From Hyphomicrobiales bacterium (lineage in GTDB: Bacteria; Pseudomonadota; Alphaproteobacteria; Rhizobiales; JAJFHB01): a DNA stretch of 5,499 nucleotides. The stretch spans positions 1 to 5,499 of the forward strand of contig JAJFHB010000266.1 of assembly GCA_021775795.1 (NCBI GenBank), in the 5' to 3' direction. Below are positions 1 to 5,499 of the stretch, in pieces. Numbering within the stretch: position 1 is the stretch's first letter; each line of letters starts with the position of its first letter. The position numbers and the translations under genes were made by a program. The notes below the pieces were generated by a model. It saw only the letters and a program-made list of their open reading frames with translations, was not told where the DNA came from and ran no database searches.

Positions 1-50
1 TCGCAAAGCATTCAGATTTGGTAACCTCATGGATCAGGCTCATTCAGACA

Positions 51-63
51 GTAGAATTTCTAC
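51..63. repeat. 13-base perfect palindrome upstream of the SDR gene
   Basis: GTAGAA-T-TTCTAC is a perfect inverted repeat with 6-base arms around one central base. It overlaps TAGAAT at 52-57, which matches five of six bases of a sigma-70 -10 box. A dimeric regulator could bind such a site, or it could form a weak hairpin. It stands about 84 bases before the chosen SDR start. No known operator consensus fits, and an AT-rich palindrome of this size can arise by chance. Confidence 0.2.
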
Positions 64-134
64 AGCCTTGCGCGATGAGAGATGATTGGTCAAGTGGCCG
101 CAACTGAGCAATGTTTGATGAGAACACATTAATT

Positions 135-138
135 GGAG
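135..138 (+). promoter_or_regulatory. Ribosome binding site that decides the SDR start
   Basis: GGAG (within TTGGAGAA) lies 8 bases before the ATG at 147. The alternative in-frame ATG at 111 has no comparable purine-rich stretch before it and would add 12 residues ahead of the nucleotide-binding strand, which in SDRs normally begins a few residues from the N-terminus. The start at 147 is therefore preferred. Confidence 0.7.
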
Positions 139-146
139 AACTGATC

Positions 147-851
147 ATGACATCCCAGAAGGTCGCAATCATAACGGCGGGTGGAAGTGGAATGGGTGCG
201 GGCTCGGCACGCCGGCTGGCGGCAGACGGCTTCAACGTGGCCGTCCTCTCTCCGTCCGGCAAAGGTGAAGCACTCGCAAGTGAGCTTGGTGGCATCGGCG
301 TTACGGGCTCAAACCAGTCAAACGAAGATTTGCAGAAACTGGTGGATCTGACCATGGAACGCTGGGGCCGGGTTGATGTTCTGGTCGCCAGCGCTGGACA
401 TGGACCACGCGGTCCGATCCTGGAACTAACGGACGAAGACTGGCATCAGGGCATGGAAGTGTATTTCCTGAGCGCCGTCCGGCCAACCCGGATGGTGACA
501 CCGATCATGCAGGCGCAAAAATCCGGTGTGATAATCAACATTTCGACCTTTGCGGCGTTTGAGCCGGATCCGGTTTTCCCGACTTCGGGCGTCTTCCGTG
601 CGGGCCTGGCAGCCTATTCAAAACTGTTCTCCGACAAATACGCTGCCGAAAACATCCGCATGAACAACGTCCTGCCGGGTTTCATCGACAGTCTGCCTGA
701 GAATGCCGACTTCAAAAGCCGCATTCCCATGGAACGTTACGGTAGGACCGATGAGATTGCTGCGACCGTTGCGTTCCTGGCATCTGACGGTGCTGGTTAC
801 ATCACCGGCCAGAATATTCGGGTTGACGGTGGCATCACACGCTCGGTCTGA
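147..851 (+). CDS. Atypical SDR-family oxidoreductase lacking the catalytic Tyr/Lys
   Basis: A 234-residue protein with a short-chain dehydrogenase/reductase (Rossmann) fold. The N-terminus carries a cofactor loop TAGGSGMG (residues 10-17), a variant of TGxxxGxG with Ala in place of the first Gly. ASAG (81-84) stands where NNAG is usual. Strand beta-5 ends in INIS with Ser133, the position of the catalytic Ser. From there the usual Tyr, 13-14 residues on, falls at Thr146/Ser147, and the Lys four residues later falls at Arg151, so the YxxxK pair is absent. A nearby Tyr157 has no Lys at +4. The rest is well kept: NNVLPG (173-178), and a C-terminal stretch YITGQNIRVDGG (218-229). No frameshift is seen. 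The gene runs convergent to grpE. I recall similar SDR proteins with the same FPTS-VFRAGLAAY segment in Rhizobiales, which suggests a conserved subfamily rather than a decayed gene. Substrate and reaction are unknown. General annotations such as 3-oxoacyl-ACP reductase would be unsafe given the missing residues. Confidence 0.88.
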   Translation: MTSQKVAIITAGGSGMGAGSARRLAADGFNVAVLSPSGKGEALASELGGIGVTGSNQSNEDLQKLVDLTMERWGRVDVLVASAGHGPRGPILELTDEDWHQGMEVYFLSAVRPTRMVTPIMQAQKSGVIINISTFAAFEPDPVFPTSGVFRAGLAAYSKLFSDKYAAENIRMNNVLPGFIDSLPENADFKSRIPMERYGRTDEIAATVAFLASDGAGYITGQNIRVDGGITRSV

Positions 852-870
852 CGCTCAAGCATGACTGCCT

Positions 871-919
871 GAAGGCCTCTGGCCGCACGCCTTTTCCCCC
901 ATAGGGTCAGGCGTTGCGG
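871..919. terminator. Possible hairpin terminator region between convergent SDR and grpE
   Basis: Two overlapping inverted repeats fill the gap between the two convergent stop codons. On the plus strand, GAAGGC (871-876) can pair with GCCTTT (889-894, one G-T pair) and is followed by a short T-run and CCCCC, a weak intrinsic terminator for the SDR gene. A longer stem, CCGCACGCC (883-891) with GGCGTTGCGG (910-919), pairs fully except for one bulged T and covers the grpE stop codon. Its 18-base loop contains a small CCC-ATA-GGG. The two stems share bases and exclude each other. Neither has a long T-tract, so efficient Rho-independent termination is uncertain. Confidence 0.35.
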
Positions 920-1728
920 TCAACGGTCTTTCCGGCGGCCTCACCTTCTTTCGCTGAAGCCGCCTCTTCGTGCGACCGGGCAGCAGTCTGGGCAGACGCT
1001 GTATCATCCCCTGGTATTGCAGGGTCATCCGCCGCGCCGGGCTCGTTGTCATTGGACGACGATGATTCGCTTGCAGCAGCACCGGGCACATCCCGGCGGC
1101 TTTCTTTCGGTCCGCCCTTGGAGACCCCCACCATGGCGGGGCGCAACACACGCTCACCGATTACATAGCCTTCCTGCATAACTTCAAGCACCGTGCCGTT
1201 GGGAACTTCGACATTCTCCACTTCAAACATGGCCTGGTGAAAGTTGGGGTCGAATTTCTCGCCCTGGGGCGACAGCCGATTGATGCCGTGACGTTCGAAG
1301 ACATTCAGCATTTCCCGCTGCGTCATCTCAACCCCATCGATGAGGTTTTTCATTGCGTCGTCGGCAGCATCGCGCGCCTCAGCGCCCACACTTTGCAGCG
1401 CCCGGGCCAAATTGTCGCCAACGGCGATGACATCCCGTGCAAAAGCGGTAACTGCATATTTGCGGGCGTCGTCACGTTCGCGCTCCGAGCGCCGGCGCAC
1501 ATTTTCAGTTTCGGCCAGCGTACGCAAAAGGCGGTCCTTCAACTCGGCAACATCCGCTTTCAGCTCAGCAACTTCGCCGTCAGCCCATGGAGTGCTGGAA
1601 GCTTCGCCGCCGTTTTCCTGGGGTTCGGTGTTTTCCATATCGCTGCCACCACCGGTTTGCTCCGGGTTGGCAGCCGTGTCCTGCTCGTCCGGCTTATCAC
1701 CGTCGTGAGGCGTGTCATTGTCTGTCAT
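907..1728 (-). CDS. grpE: Nucleotide exchange factor GrpE (DnaK co-chaperone)
   Basis: GrpE is a cytoplasmic homodimer that opens the nucleotide site of DnaK, releasing ADP so the Hsp70 cycle with DnaJ can continue. The 273-residue product shows the family's parts in order: an acidic, disordered N-terminus (about 1-50), a charged heptad-like coiled coil beginning [14 protein letters not shown] (54-67) and running to about 90, the helical dimer region (about 90-148), and the beta-rich head. The head carries the family signature [14 protein letters not shown] (159-172) and the stretch [19 protein letters not shown] (182-200). It is long for a GrpE (about 200 residues is usual). Most of the excess is a 67-residue low-complexity tail (207-273) rich in Ala, Ser, Glu and Asp after the normal end of the head. 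It is transcribed with or after hrcA, 64 bases downstream of it, and probably also from its own heat-shock promoter. The ribosome binding site before the ATG is weak (AGAAGAG, about ten bases away). Identity is secure. Confidence 0.97.
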   Translation of the reverse strand: MTDNDTPHDGDKPDEQDTAANPEQTGGGSDMENTEPQENGGEASSTPWADGEVAELKADVAELKDRLLRTLAETENVRRRSERERDDARKYAVTAFARDVIAVGDNLARALQSVGAEARDAADDAMKNLIDGVEMTQREMLNVFERHGINRLSPQGEKFDPNFHQAMFEVENVEVPNGTVLEVMQEGYVIGERVLRPAMVGVSKGGPKESRRDVPGAAASESSSSNDNEPGAADDPAIPGDDTASAQTAARSHEEAASAKEGEAAGKTVDRNA

Positions 1729-1769
1729 GTTTTTCTACTCTTCTGCGCAAAACGCATTTGTCCGTTCGG

Positions 1770-1797
1770 ATATCAGTGTTACGCGCAATAAATCAAG
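1770..1797 (-). promoter_or_regulatory. Candidate sigma-32 (RpoH) heat-shock promoter for grpE
   Basis: Reading the minus strand, CTTG (1797-1794) is followed by exactly 17 bases and then CTGATAT (1776-1770). The alphaproteobacterial heat-shock promoter pattern is CTTG, 17-18 bases, then CYTATNT. The site matches in every specified position but one (G for T). The -35 element overlaps the hrcA stop codon. Transcription would start near 1763, leaving a leader of about 35 bases before the grpE ATG at 1728. This would let grpE be induced by heat independently of hrcA. The match was found by eye and no start-site data are available. Confidence 0.48.
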
Positions 1798-2857
1798 TGA
1801 GCAATCTGCCCACCATCTGTGCTGTGTAATCGACCATGGGAATGATGCGGGCGTAATTGAGGCGGGTTGGCCCGATGACGCCGATCACGCCGACAATCTT
1901 CTGTTCAGCGTTTGTGTAGGGTGAAACCACGAGCGACGAGCCTGAAAGTGAGAACAGCTTGTTCTCTGAGCCGATAAAGATACGCACCCCCTCGGCCCGC
2001 TCAGCAAGCCCCAACAGCTGGATCAGATCTTTCTTCGATTCCAGGTCATCGAACAGCTGACGGATGCGCTCAAGGTCTTCCATGGCTGTCACGTCTTCGA
2101 GCAGATTGGAACGGCCGCGGACAATGAGTGATTTTTCATCGCTCGGCTCGCCGCCGCCCCACACGGCAATCCCGGCTTCCACAACGCCTGCCGTCAACGC
2201 ATCAAGAGTGCTTTTCTGACTTTCGATTTCGCTTTGAACTTCGGTCTGTATCTCGGCGAACGTTTTGCCCTGCATACGGGCGTTAATGTAGTTGCCGGCC
2301 CGGGTCAGCGCCGAAGCAGGCAGACCAATGGGCAGGTCGACCACCCGGTTTTCAACCATTTCATCATCACCAACGATGACCACCAGTGCGCGTTGCGGAT
2401 CAAGGCTGACAAACTCAAGATGCTTAAGCCGCACATTCTTCTTGGGTGTCAGCACAACCCCGGCACAATGTGAAAGGCCGGATAACAGGTTGGTGGCATC
2501 CGTCAGAAAATCTTCGACCGATTGCTCCTCGTTTCGTGCTGCAGCCCGGGCTTCGATTTCGCTGCGGTCCGTTGCAGTCAGATCGCCGATCTCAAGCAAG
2601 CCATCCACAAATAGCCTCAGGCCGATTTCTGTCGGCATCCGGCCGGCACTTGTATGCGGTGAAAAGATCAGGCCGGAATTCTCAAGATCCGACATGACAT
2701 TTCGGATTGACGCCGGTGAGAGATTCATGGGCAGCGAACGGCTAAGCGTCCGGGAACCGACGGGTTCGCCGGTATCGAGGTAGCTTTCCACAATTTGGCG
2801 AAACACTTCACGTGACCGGTTGTCGAGCCCGGTCAGCCCCGAAAATGGTTTGCTCAT
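1793..2857 (-). CDS. hrcA: Heat-inducible transcription repressor HrcA
   Basis: HrcA binds CIRCE operators (TTAGCACTC, 9 bases, GAGTGCTAA) and represses chaperonin genes, with GroEL acting as its folding partner so that free GroEL restores repression. The 354-residue product has the expected layout. A winged helix-turn-helix spans about residues 13-80, including [19 protein letters not shown] (22-40), [18 protein letters not shown] (47-64) and [18 protein letters not shown] (68-85). A GAF-like dimerisation and sensing region follows, and the C-terminus [18 protein letters not shown] (323-340) is typical of the family. Length is normal and the reading frame is intact. It precedes grpE by 64 bases and diverges from rph. 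I see no CIRCE element at its own promoter, so autoregulation is not evident. This agrees with alphaproteobacteria in which CIRCE is mainly found at groESL. The Shine-Dalgarno is poor: GAGAG lies only a base before the ATG. The start is supported by the conserved domain beginning about a dozen residues in. Confidence 0.96.
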   Translation of the reverse strand: MSKPFSGLTGLDNRSREVFRQIVESYLDTGEPVGSRTLSRSLPMNLSPASIRNVMSDLENSGLIFSPHTSAGRMPTEIGLRLFVDGLLEIGDLTATDRSEIEARAAARNEEQSVEDFLTDATNLLSGLSHCAGVVLTPKKNVRLKHLEFVSLDPQRALVVIVGDDEMVENRVVDLPIGLPASALTRAGNYINARMQGKTFAEIQTEVQSEIESQKSTLDALTAGVVEAGIAVWGGGEPSDEKSLIVRGRSNLLEDVTAMEDLERIRQLFDDLESKKDLIQLLGLAERAEGVRIFIGSENKLFSLSGSSLVVSPYTNAEQKIVGVIGVIGPTRLNYARIIPMVDYTAQMVGRLLT

Positions 2858-2913
2858 ACTCTCAATCTACGCGTCTTGATCAAAGGATCCGGCCACAATG
2901 ACCATGGTTGATG

Positions 2914-2942
2914 AATTTATGTACGCCTGAGTGTGCCGTCAA
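2914..2942 (-). promoter_or_regulatory. Housekeeping-type (sigma-70) promoter for hrcA
   Basis: On the minus strand, TTGACG (2942-2937) is separated by 17 bases from TAAATT (2919-2914). The -35 box matches five of six consensus bases and the -10 box four of six, at ideal spacing. Transcription would begin near 2907, giving a leader of about 50 bases to the hrcA ATG at 2857. No CIRCE inverted repeat overlaps it. It is the best promoter match in the divergent intergenic region. Confidence 0.55.
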
Positions 2943-2976
2943 CGCAACTTGTCGCGGGTAGTGGGCGACAGCGCTA

Positions 2977-3004
2977 TTGAATGCTGCGTCAGTTCGTCTA
3001 GAAC
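2977..3004 (+). promoter_or_regulatory. Possible promoter for the rph-VOC-rdgB-hemW operon
   Basis: TTGAAT (2977-2982), a 16-base spacer and TAGAAC (2999-3004) give four of six matches in each box. Initiation near 3011 would leave a leader of roughly 35 bases before the rph ATG at 3045. It is weaker than the divergent hrcA promoter, and other partial matches exist in the region, such as TTGTCG at 2949-2954 with a poor -10. Confidence 0.28.
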
Positions 3005-3044
3005 GTTCCCTAATCACATTACATCAAGTCTGGAAAAAAGCGCT

Positions 3045-3758
3045 ATGCGCCCATCAAAACGTGAGATCGATCAGATCCGCTCCGTTACCCTAGAACGCGG
3101 CGTATCAATGCATGCCGAAGGCTCCTGCCTCATAAAGTGCGGAGACACCCATGTCTTATGCACCGCCAGTCTGGAAGATCGGGTACCGCCCTGGTTGCGT
3201 GGTGGCGGCCGTGGCTGGGTCACGGCGGAGTATGGCATGCTGCCACGGGCCACATCTGAGCGCATGCGGCGCGAGGCATCGGCAGGTAAGCAAAGCGGAC
3301 GGACGCAGGAAATCCAGCGTCTCATTGGACGCTCGTTGCGGGCTGTTGTTGATCTGCAAAAGCTCGGTGAACGCCAGATCAGCCTTGATTGTGATGTCAT
3401 CCAGGCGGATGGCGGGACTCGAACCGCTTCAATTACCGGCGCCTGGGTAGCCCTGAACGATTGCATCGCCTGGATGGCAGCCCGCGACATGGTGAAGCCC
3501 GGTGTTCTGACCGATCAGATTGCTGCCATTTCGTGCGGTGTTTATCGTGGAACGGCCGTCTGTGATCTGGATTACGCCGAAGATTCTGAAGCCGATACGG
3601 ATGCCAACTTCGTCATGACCGGTTCAGGTGGCCTCGTGGAAATTCAGGCAACAGCGGAAACTGAACCCTTCAGCCCGGAATTGTTCCAGCAAATGATGGA
3701 ACTGGCTGATGGTGGTATCAAACAGTTACTCTCGCTCCAGAAAATCGCAGTTGGGTAG
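3045..3758 (+). CDS. rph: Ribonuclease PH
   Basis: RNase PH is a phosphate-dependent 3'-to-5' exoribonuclease that trims nucleotides from the 3' ends of tRNA precursors and other RNAs, releasing nucleoside diphosphates. It works as a hexameric ring (trimer of dimers) in the cytoplasm. The 237-residue product matches the usual length (E. coli 238). It opens with [12 protein letters not shown] (1-12). Arg86 lies in [15 protein letters not shown] (85-99), and the phosphate-binding GTR (124-126) lies in [14 protein letters not shown] (121-134). The acidic motif [21 protein letters not shown] (173-193) carries the conserved Asp180 and Asp186. The C-terminal helix [18 protein letters not shown] (208-225) is also typical. 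A GTG at 2931 is in frame but would add 38 residues unlike any RNase PH and lies in the hrcA promoter, so ATG 3045 is chosen. This start has only a weak GGAAAA ribosome site. It is probably the first gene of the operon, with the VOC gene 3 bases downstream. Confidence 0.96.
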   Translation: MRPSKREIDQIRSVTLERGVSMHAEGSCLIKCGDTHVLCTASLEDRVPPWLRGGGRGWVTAEYGMLPRATSERMRREASAGKQSGRTQEIQRLIGRSLRAVVDLQKLGERQISLDCDVIQADGGTRTASITGAWVALNDCIAWMAARDMVKPGVLTDQIAAISCGVYRGTAVCDLDYAEDSEADTDANFVMTGSGGLVEIQATAETEPFSPELFQQMMELADGGIKQLLSLQKIAVG

Positions 3759-3761
3759 GCA

Positions 3762-4172
3762 ATGCCCATCAGCGGCGTGTTGGAGACAGTGTTGTATGCG
3801 CAAGATCTCAACGCCGCACGGCAGTTCTATGAAACCGTGCTTGGCCTTGAGTGCATAATCCAGGAGCCAGATCGTCATGTCTTCTTCAGATGTGGCAATC
3901 AGGTTGTTCTGATCTTTGATCCCCGCGCGACAACGCAAGCGCCGAGAACGGGAAGCCTTCCCGTTCCAACCCACGGCGCGACAGGAGCGGGCCACATTTG
4001 TTTTCGCGCCGACAGCGAAGAAATTGCAACCTGGAGATATCGGCTGGAGCAGGCCGGCATCTTGATCGAATCTGATTTCGAATGGCCCCAGGGTGGTCGT
4101 TCGATCTATTTCCGTGATCCGGCCGGGAACAGTGTGGAATTCGCAGAGCCAAGAATTTGGGGACTGGACTGA
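3762..4172 (+). CDS. VOC-superfamily (glyoxalase/bleomycin-resistance fold) protein
   Basis: A 136-residue protein with two beta-alpha-beta-beta-beta modules of the vicinal oxygen chelate superfamily. Module one begins [20 protein letters not shown] (7-26) and module two starts near [11 protein letters not shown] (75-85). The C-terminus has [20 protein letters not shown] (111-130), the usual second-module ending. Glu8, His78 and Glu127 are at positions where superfamily members place metal ligands, so a divalent-metal site is plausible. VOC enzymes include glyoxalase I, dioxygenases, epimerases and thiol transferases, and nothing here picks one; the first ligand is not the common His. The ATG lies 3 bases after the rph stop, with GGG six bases upstream inside rph. 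The TGA shares its last base with the ATG of rdgB. It is therefore part of the operon and likely translationally coupled to rdgB. Similar small VOC proteins are common in alphaproteobacteria, usually annotated only as VOC family. No codon-usage break is apparent by eye. Confidence 0.87.
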   Translation: MPISGVLETVLYAQDLNAARQFYETVLGLECIIQEPDRHVFFRCGNQVVLIFDPRATTQAPRTGSLPVPTHGATGAGHICFRADSEEIATWRYRLEQAGILIESDFEWPQGGRSIYFRDPAGNSVEFAEPRIWGLD

Positions 4173-4174
4173 TG
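4159..4174 (+). promoter_or_regulatory. Ribosome binding site and TGATG stop-start overlap for rdgB
   Basis: GGGGA at 4159-4163 lies 8 bases before the ATG at 4172-4174. The VOC stop TGA (4170-4172) overlaps this ATG by one base, a classic arrangement for translational coupling by reinitiation. An upstream in-frame TTG at 4157 would add only five residues and would overlap the Shine-Dalgarno itself, so ATG 4172 is the better start. Confidence 0.75.
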
Positions 4175-4789
4175 CACCGTCGCTTAAGTGAACCAAAGCT
4201 CGTTGTCGCCAGCCACAACGCGGGTAAAATTCGCGAAATAGCCGCATTGCTTGCGCATCTGTCAACGCAGGTCGTGTCGGCCGGGGATATGGGGCTTCCC
4301 GAGCCGGAGGAAACAGGATTGACGTTTGCGGCCAACGCACACCTGAAGGCGTCCATGGCGGCGTCTGCTTCGGGCCTTCCAGCCCTTGCAGATGATAGCG
4401 GTCTTGCGGTTGCTGCCCTCGACGGTGCACCCGGTATCTATTCCGCGCGCTGGGCAGGGCTCGACAAGGATTTTGCCCTAGCAATGCGAAAGGTCGAGCA
4501 GGCGCTGGTCGAGCAAAAGGCAACGACACCGGATCAGCGCACTGCAAAGTTCGTCTGTGCCTTATGCCTTGCCTGGCCGGACGGGCACTCAGAAACGTTT
4601 GAGGGCGATGTTGAAGGCACCCTTGTCTGGCCGTCTCGCGGCGAGAAGGGCTTTGGTTACGATCCGGTGTTTCTGCCGCACGGTTGCAGCGAGACATTCG
4701 GTGAAATGAAGCCTGAAGAAAAGCATGCCATGTCGCATCGCGCCCGCGCTTTCGCTCTGCTCAGTGCCGCCTGTCTGGTGGCGGATTAG
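4172..4789 (+). CDS. rdgB: dITP/XTP pyrophosphatase (RdgB/HAM1 family)
   Basis: The enzyme hydrolyses non-canonical purine nucleoside triphosphates (dITP, ITP, XTP) to monophosphate and pyrophosphate, keeping deaminated bases out of DNA and RNA. It is a cytosolic, Mg-dependent homodimer. The 205-residue product (family about 200) carries all landmarks. These are [11 protein letters not shown] (13-23), the nucleotide-binding start; [14 protein letters not shown] (47-60); LADDSGLAV (72-80) with the catalytic and metal-binding acidic pair; [12 protein letters not shown] (85-96); [20 protein letters not shown] (148-167); and [16 protein letters not shown] (178-193), which recognises the purine base. 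The gene overlaps the VOC stop codon by one base and is followed 12 bases later by hemW. rph, rdgB and hemW are common neighbours in alphaproteobacteria. No missing residue or frame break is seen. Confidence 0.96.
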   Translation: MHRRLSEPKLVVASHNAGKIREIAALLAHLSTQVVSAGDMGLPEPEETGLTFAANAHLKASMAASASGLPALADDSGLAVAALDGAPGIYSARWAGLDKDFALAMRKVEQALVEQKATTPDQRTAKFVCALCLAWPDGHSETFEGDVEGTLVWPSRGEKGFGYDPVFLPHGCSETFGEMKPEEKHAMSHRARAFALLSAACLVAD

Positions 4790-4791
4790 GA
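4788..4791 (+). promoter_or_regulatory. Ribosome binding site of hemW inside the rdgB stop
   Basis: AGGA overlaps the rdgB stop codon TAG (4787-4789) and lies 10 bases before the hemW ATG at 4802. A second AGG at 4795-4797 is closer than usual. The arrangement implies hemW is read from the same transcript with no promoter of its own. Confidence 0.45.
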
Positions 4792-4801
4792 CATAGGCAC
4801 A

Positions 4802-5499
4802 ATGGCGTCTTCTCAAGTTACTGACCGCGGTGTTGGCATCTATGTGCATTGGCCGTTCTGTCTGGCGAAGTGTCCCTATTGTGATTTCAACTCCCACGTC
4901 CGGCATGGCGGTGTGGATCAGGCTGCATACGCGGGCGCGCTGATCACAGAGTTGAAGTCGATGGCAGACCGTCTGCCGGCACGCCGCGTCGATACAATCT
5001 TCTTTGGCGGTGGCACGCCGTCATTAATGGAAGCACGCAGCGTTGCCCTCGTCCTTGATGCAATCGCGGACATTTGGTCCGTTGCGGATGATGTCGAAGT
5101 AACTCTTGAGGCAAATCCCACAAGCGTGGAGGCTGGGCGTTTTGAGGGTTACCGAACCGCCGGCGTGAACCGGGTTTCGATTGGTATTCAGGCCCTCAAT
5201 GACATAGACCTGAAAGCGCTTGGCCGTCAGCATTCTGTGGCGGAAGCTTTGCAGGCGCTCGCGGTCGCACAGCGTACGTTTTCGCGCGTTTCCTTTGATC
5301 TTATCTATGCGCGGCCGCGTCAGGATCTTGATGCCTGGCGACAGGAGTTGCTCCGCGCCCTGTCGTTGTGCGGTGAACATTTGTCATTGTATCAACTCAC
5401 CATTGAGGCCGGCACGGCGTTTGCCGACCTGCATGCCCGCGGGCGTTTGAGTGTTCCGGGAGATGACCTCGCAGCGGATTTCTACGAGCTTACTCAGGA
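4802..5499 (+). CDS. hemW: HemW-type radical SAM heme chaperone (3' end cut by the window)
   Basis: HemW is a radical S-adenosylmethionine family protein that binds heme and passes it to respiratory enzymes. It was formerly annotated as oxygen-independent coproporphyrinogen III oxidase. Translated from ATG 4802, the window holds 232 codons of a protein usually about 380-400 long. IYVHWPFCLAKCPYCDF (13-29) holds the CxxxCxxC 4Fe-4S cluster motif (Cys20, Cys24, Cys27). Phe29 stands where true HemN has a fourth Cys, which favours HemW. FFGGGTPS (67-74) is the SAM-binding glycine motif. VTLEANPTS (100-108), RVSIGIQALND (124-134), LKALGRQH (137-144), FDLIYARP (165-172) and LSLYQLTIEAGTAF (194-207) follow in the family order. 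Two usual residues differ: Arg173 after ARP, where Gly is common, and Ala203 in IEAGT, where Pro is common. The gene lies 12 bases after rdgB in the same operon. Confidence 0.94.
   Translation, partial: MASSQVTDRGVGIYVHWPFCLAKCPYCDFNSHVRHGGVDQAAYAGALITELKSMADRLPARRVDTIFFGGGTPSLMEARSVALVLDAIADIWSVADDVEVTLEANPTSVEAGRFEGYRTAGVNRVSIGIQALNDIDLKALGRQHSVAEALQALAVAQRTFSRVSFDLIYARPRQDLDAWRQELLRALSLCGEHLSLYQLTIEAGTAFADLHARGRLSVPGDDLAADFYELTQ

Larger units (their letters stand above)
1..146. other. Leader region upstream of the SDR gene, no confident gene
   Basis: No gene can be assigned here with confidence. One plus-strand frame is open from base 2 to a TGA at 83-85 (27 codons), so the tail of an upstream gene is possible, but its translation has no motif I recognise and a second frame is open to 105-107. 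The region holds a 13-base perfect palindrome at 51-63 that overlaps a TAGAAT (52-57) resembling a -10 box, without a matching -35 at the normal distance. An 8-base direct repeat, CATTCAGA, occurs at 9-16 and 41-48. The SDR promoter probably lies here or further upstream, but I cannot place it. Confidence 0.3.

Noticed and set aside
44..355. A 103-codon minus-strand open frame at the left end
   Set aside because: Most of it is antisense to the SDR gene, without motif or ribosome site. It is treated as a shadow.
1237..1791. A 184-codon plus-strand open frame opposite grpE, with hydrophobic stretches
   Set aside because: It lies antisense to a certain grpE gene and extends across the hrcA-grpE gap. 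It has no ribosome site or recognisable domain, and its hydrophobicity arises from the complement of charged grpE codons.
2929..2933. GAGTG as a CIRCE half-site near hrcA
   Set aside because: There is no complementary TTAGCACTC nine bases away, and five bases alone occur by chance.
2992..3008. GTTC and GAAC repeats before rph resembling an alphaproteobacterial LexA box
   Set aside because: The alphaproteobacterial SOS box needs GTTC, 7 bases, GTTC. Here the two direct GTTC copies are 9 bases apart, so the spacing is wrong. What remains is a GAACGTTC palindrome of common size.
2931..3044. A GTG-initiated N-terminal extension of 38 residues on RNase PH
   Set aside because: RNase PH normally begins MRPSxR. 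The extension resembles no family member, and its start lies within the hrcA promoter. ATG 3045 gives the normal 237-residue length.
3726..4697. A 323-codon minus-strand open frame opposite the VOC gene and rdgB
   Set aside because: It is fully antisense to two well-supported genes. Its composition is rich in Arg, Pro and Ala, as expected from a GC-rich shadow frame, and it shows no family motif.
4802..4894. Identification of the last gene as hemN (true coproporphyrinogen III dehydrogenase)
   Set aside because: The cluster motif is CxxxCxxC followed by Asp-Phe. HemN has a further Cys at the Phe position, and the downstream motifs are those of HemW.

Overview
The window reads as a core-genome segment of an alphaproteobacterium, most likely of the Hyphomicrobiales (Rhizobiales) or a close relative. 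This rests on the gene order (grpE-hrcA diverging from rph-rdgB-hemW), on alphaproteobacterial wording in the proteins, and on a candidate alphaproteobacterial-type heat-shock promoter in front of grpE. The placement is made by eye and no species is claimed. Base composition is moderately GC-rich and even throughout, with no tRNA, rRNA, insertion sequence, CRISPR array or obvious foreign segment.

Layout. Positions 1-146 are a short leader without a confident gene. Positions 147-851 (+) encode an atypical short-chain dehydrogenase/reductase (SDR) that lacks the usual catalytic Tyr and Lys. It converges on a heat-shock pair on the minus strand: grpE (1728-907) downstream of hrcA (2857-1793). 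The 55-base gap at the convergent junction contains overlapping inverted repeats. hrcA has a good housekeeping-type promoter (2942-2914). grpE appears to have its own sigma-32-like promoter overlapping the end of hrcA (1797-1770). From about 2860 to 3044 a divergent intergenic region separates hrcA from a tightly packed plus-strand operon: rph (3045-3758), a VOC/glyoxalase-fold protein (3762-4172), rdgB (4172-4789) and the first 232 codons of hemW (4802 to the window end).

How the genes work together. HrcA is the repressor that acts on CIRCE operators of chaperonin genes, and GrpE is the nucleotide exchange factor of DnaK, so the minus-strand pair is a protein-quality-control unit. The plus-strand operon mixes RNA 3'-end processing (RNase PH), nucleotide-pool cleansing (RdgB) and heme trafficking (HemW). 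This is a recurrent alphaproteobacterial neighbourhood rather than a pathway. The VOC gene sits inside that row with 3-base and overlapping junctions and is the least expected member.

I found no evidence of a wholly new system. The points most worth a second look are the catalytically atypical SDR, the candidate heat-shock promoter inside the hrcA-grpE junction, the long low-complexity C-terminal tail of GrpE, and the VOC gene translationally coupled to rdgB.
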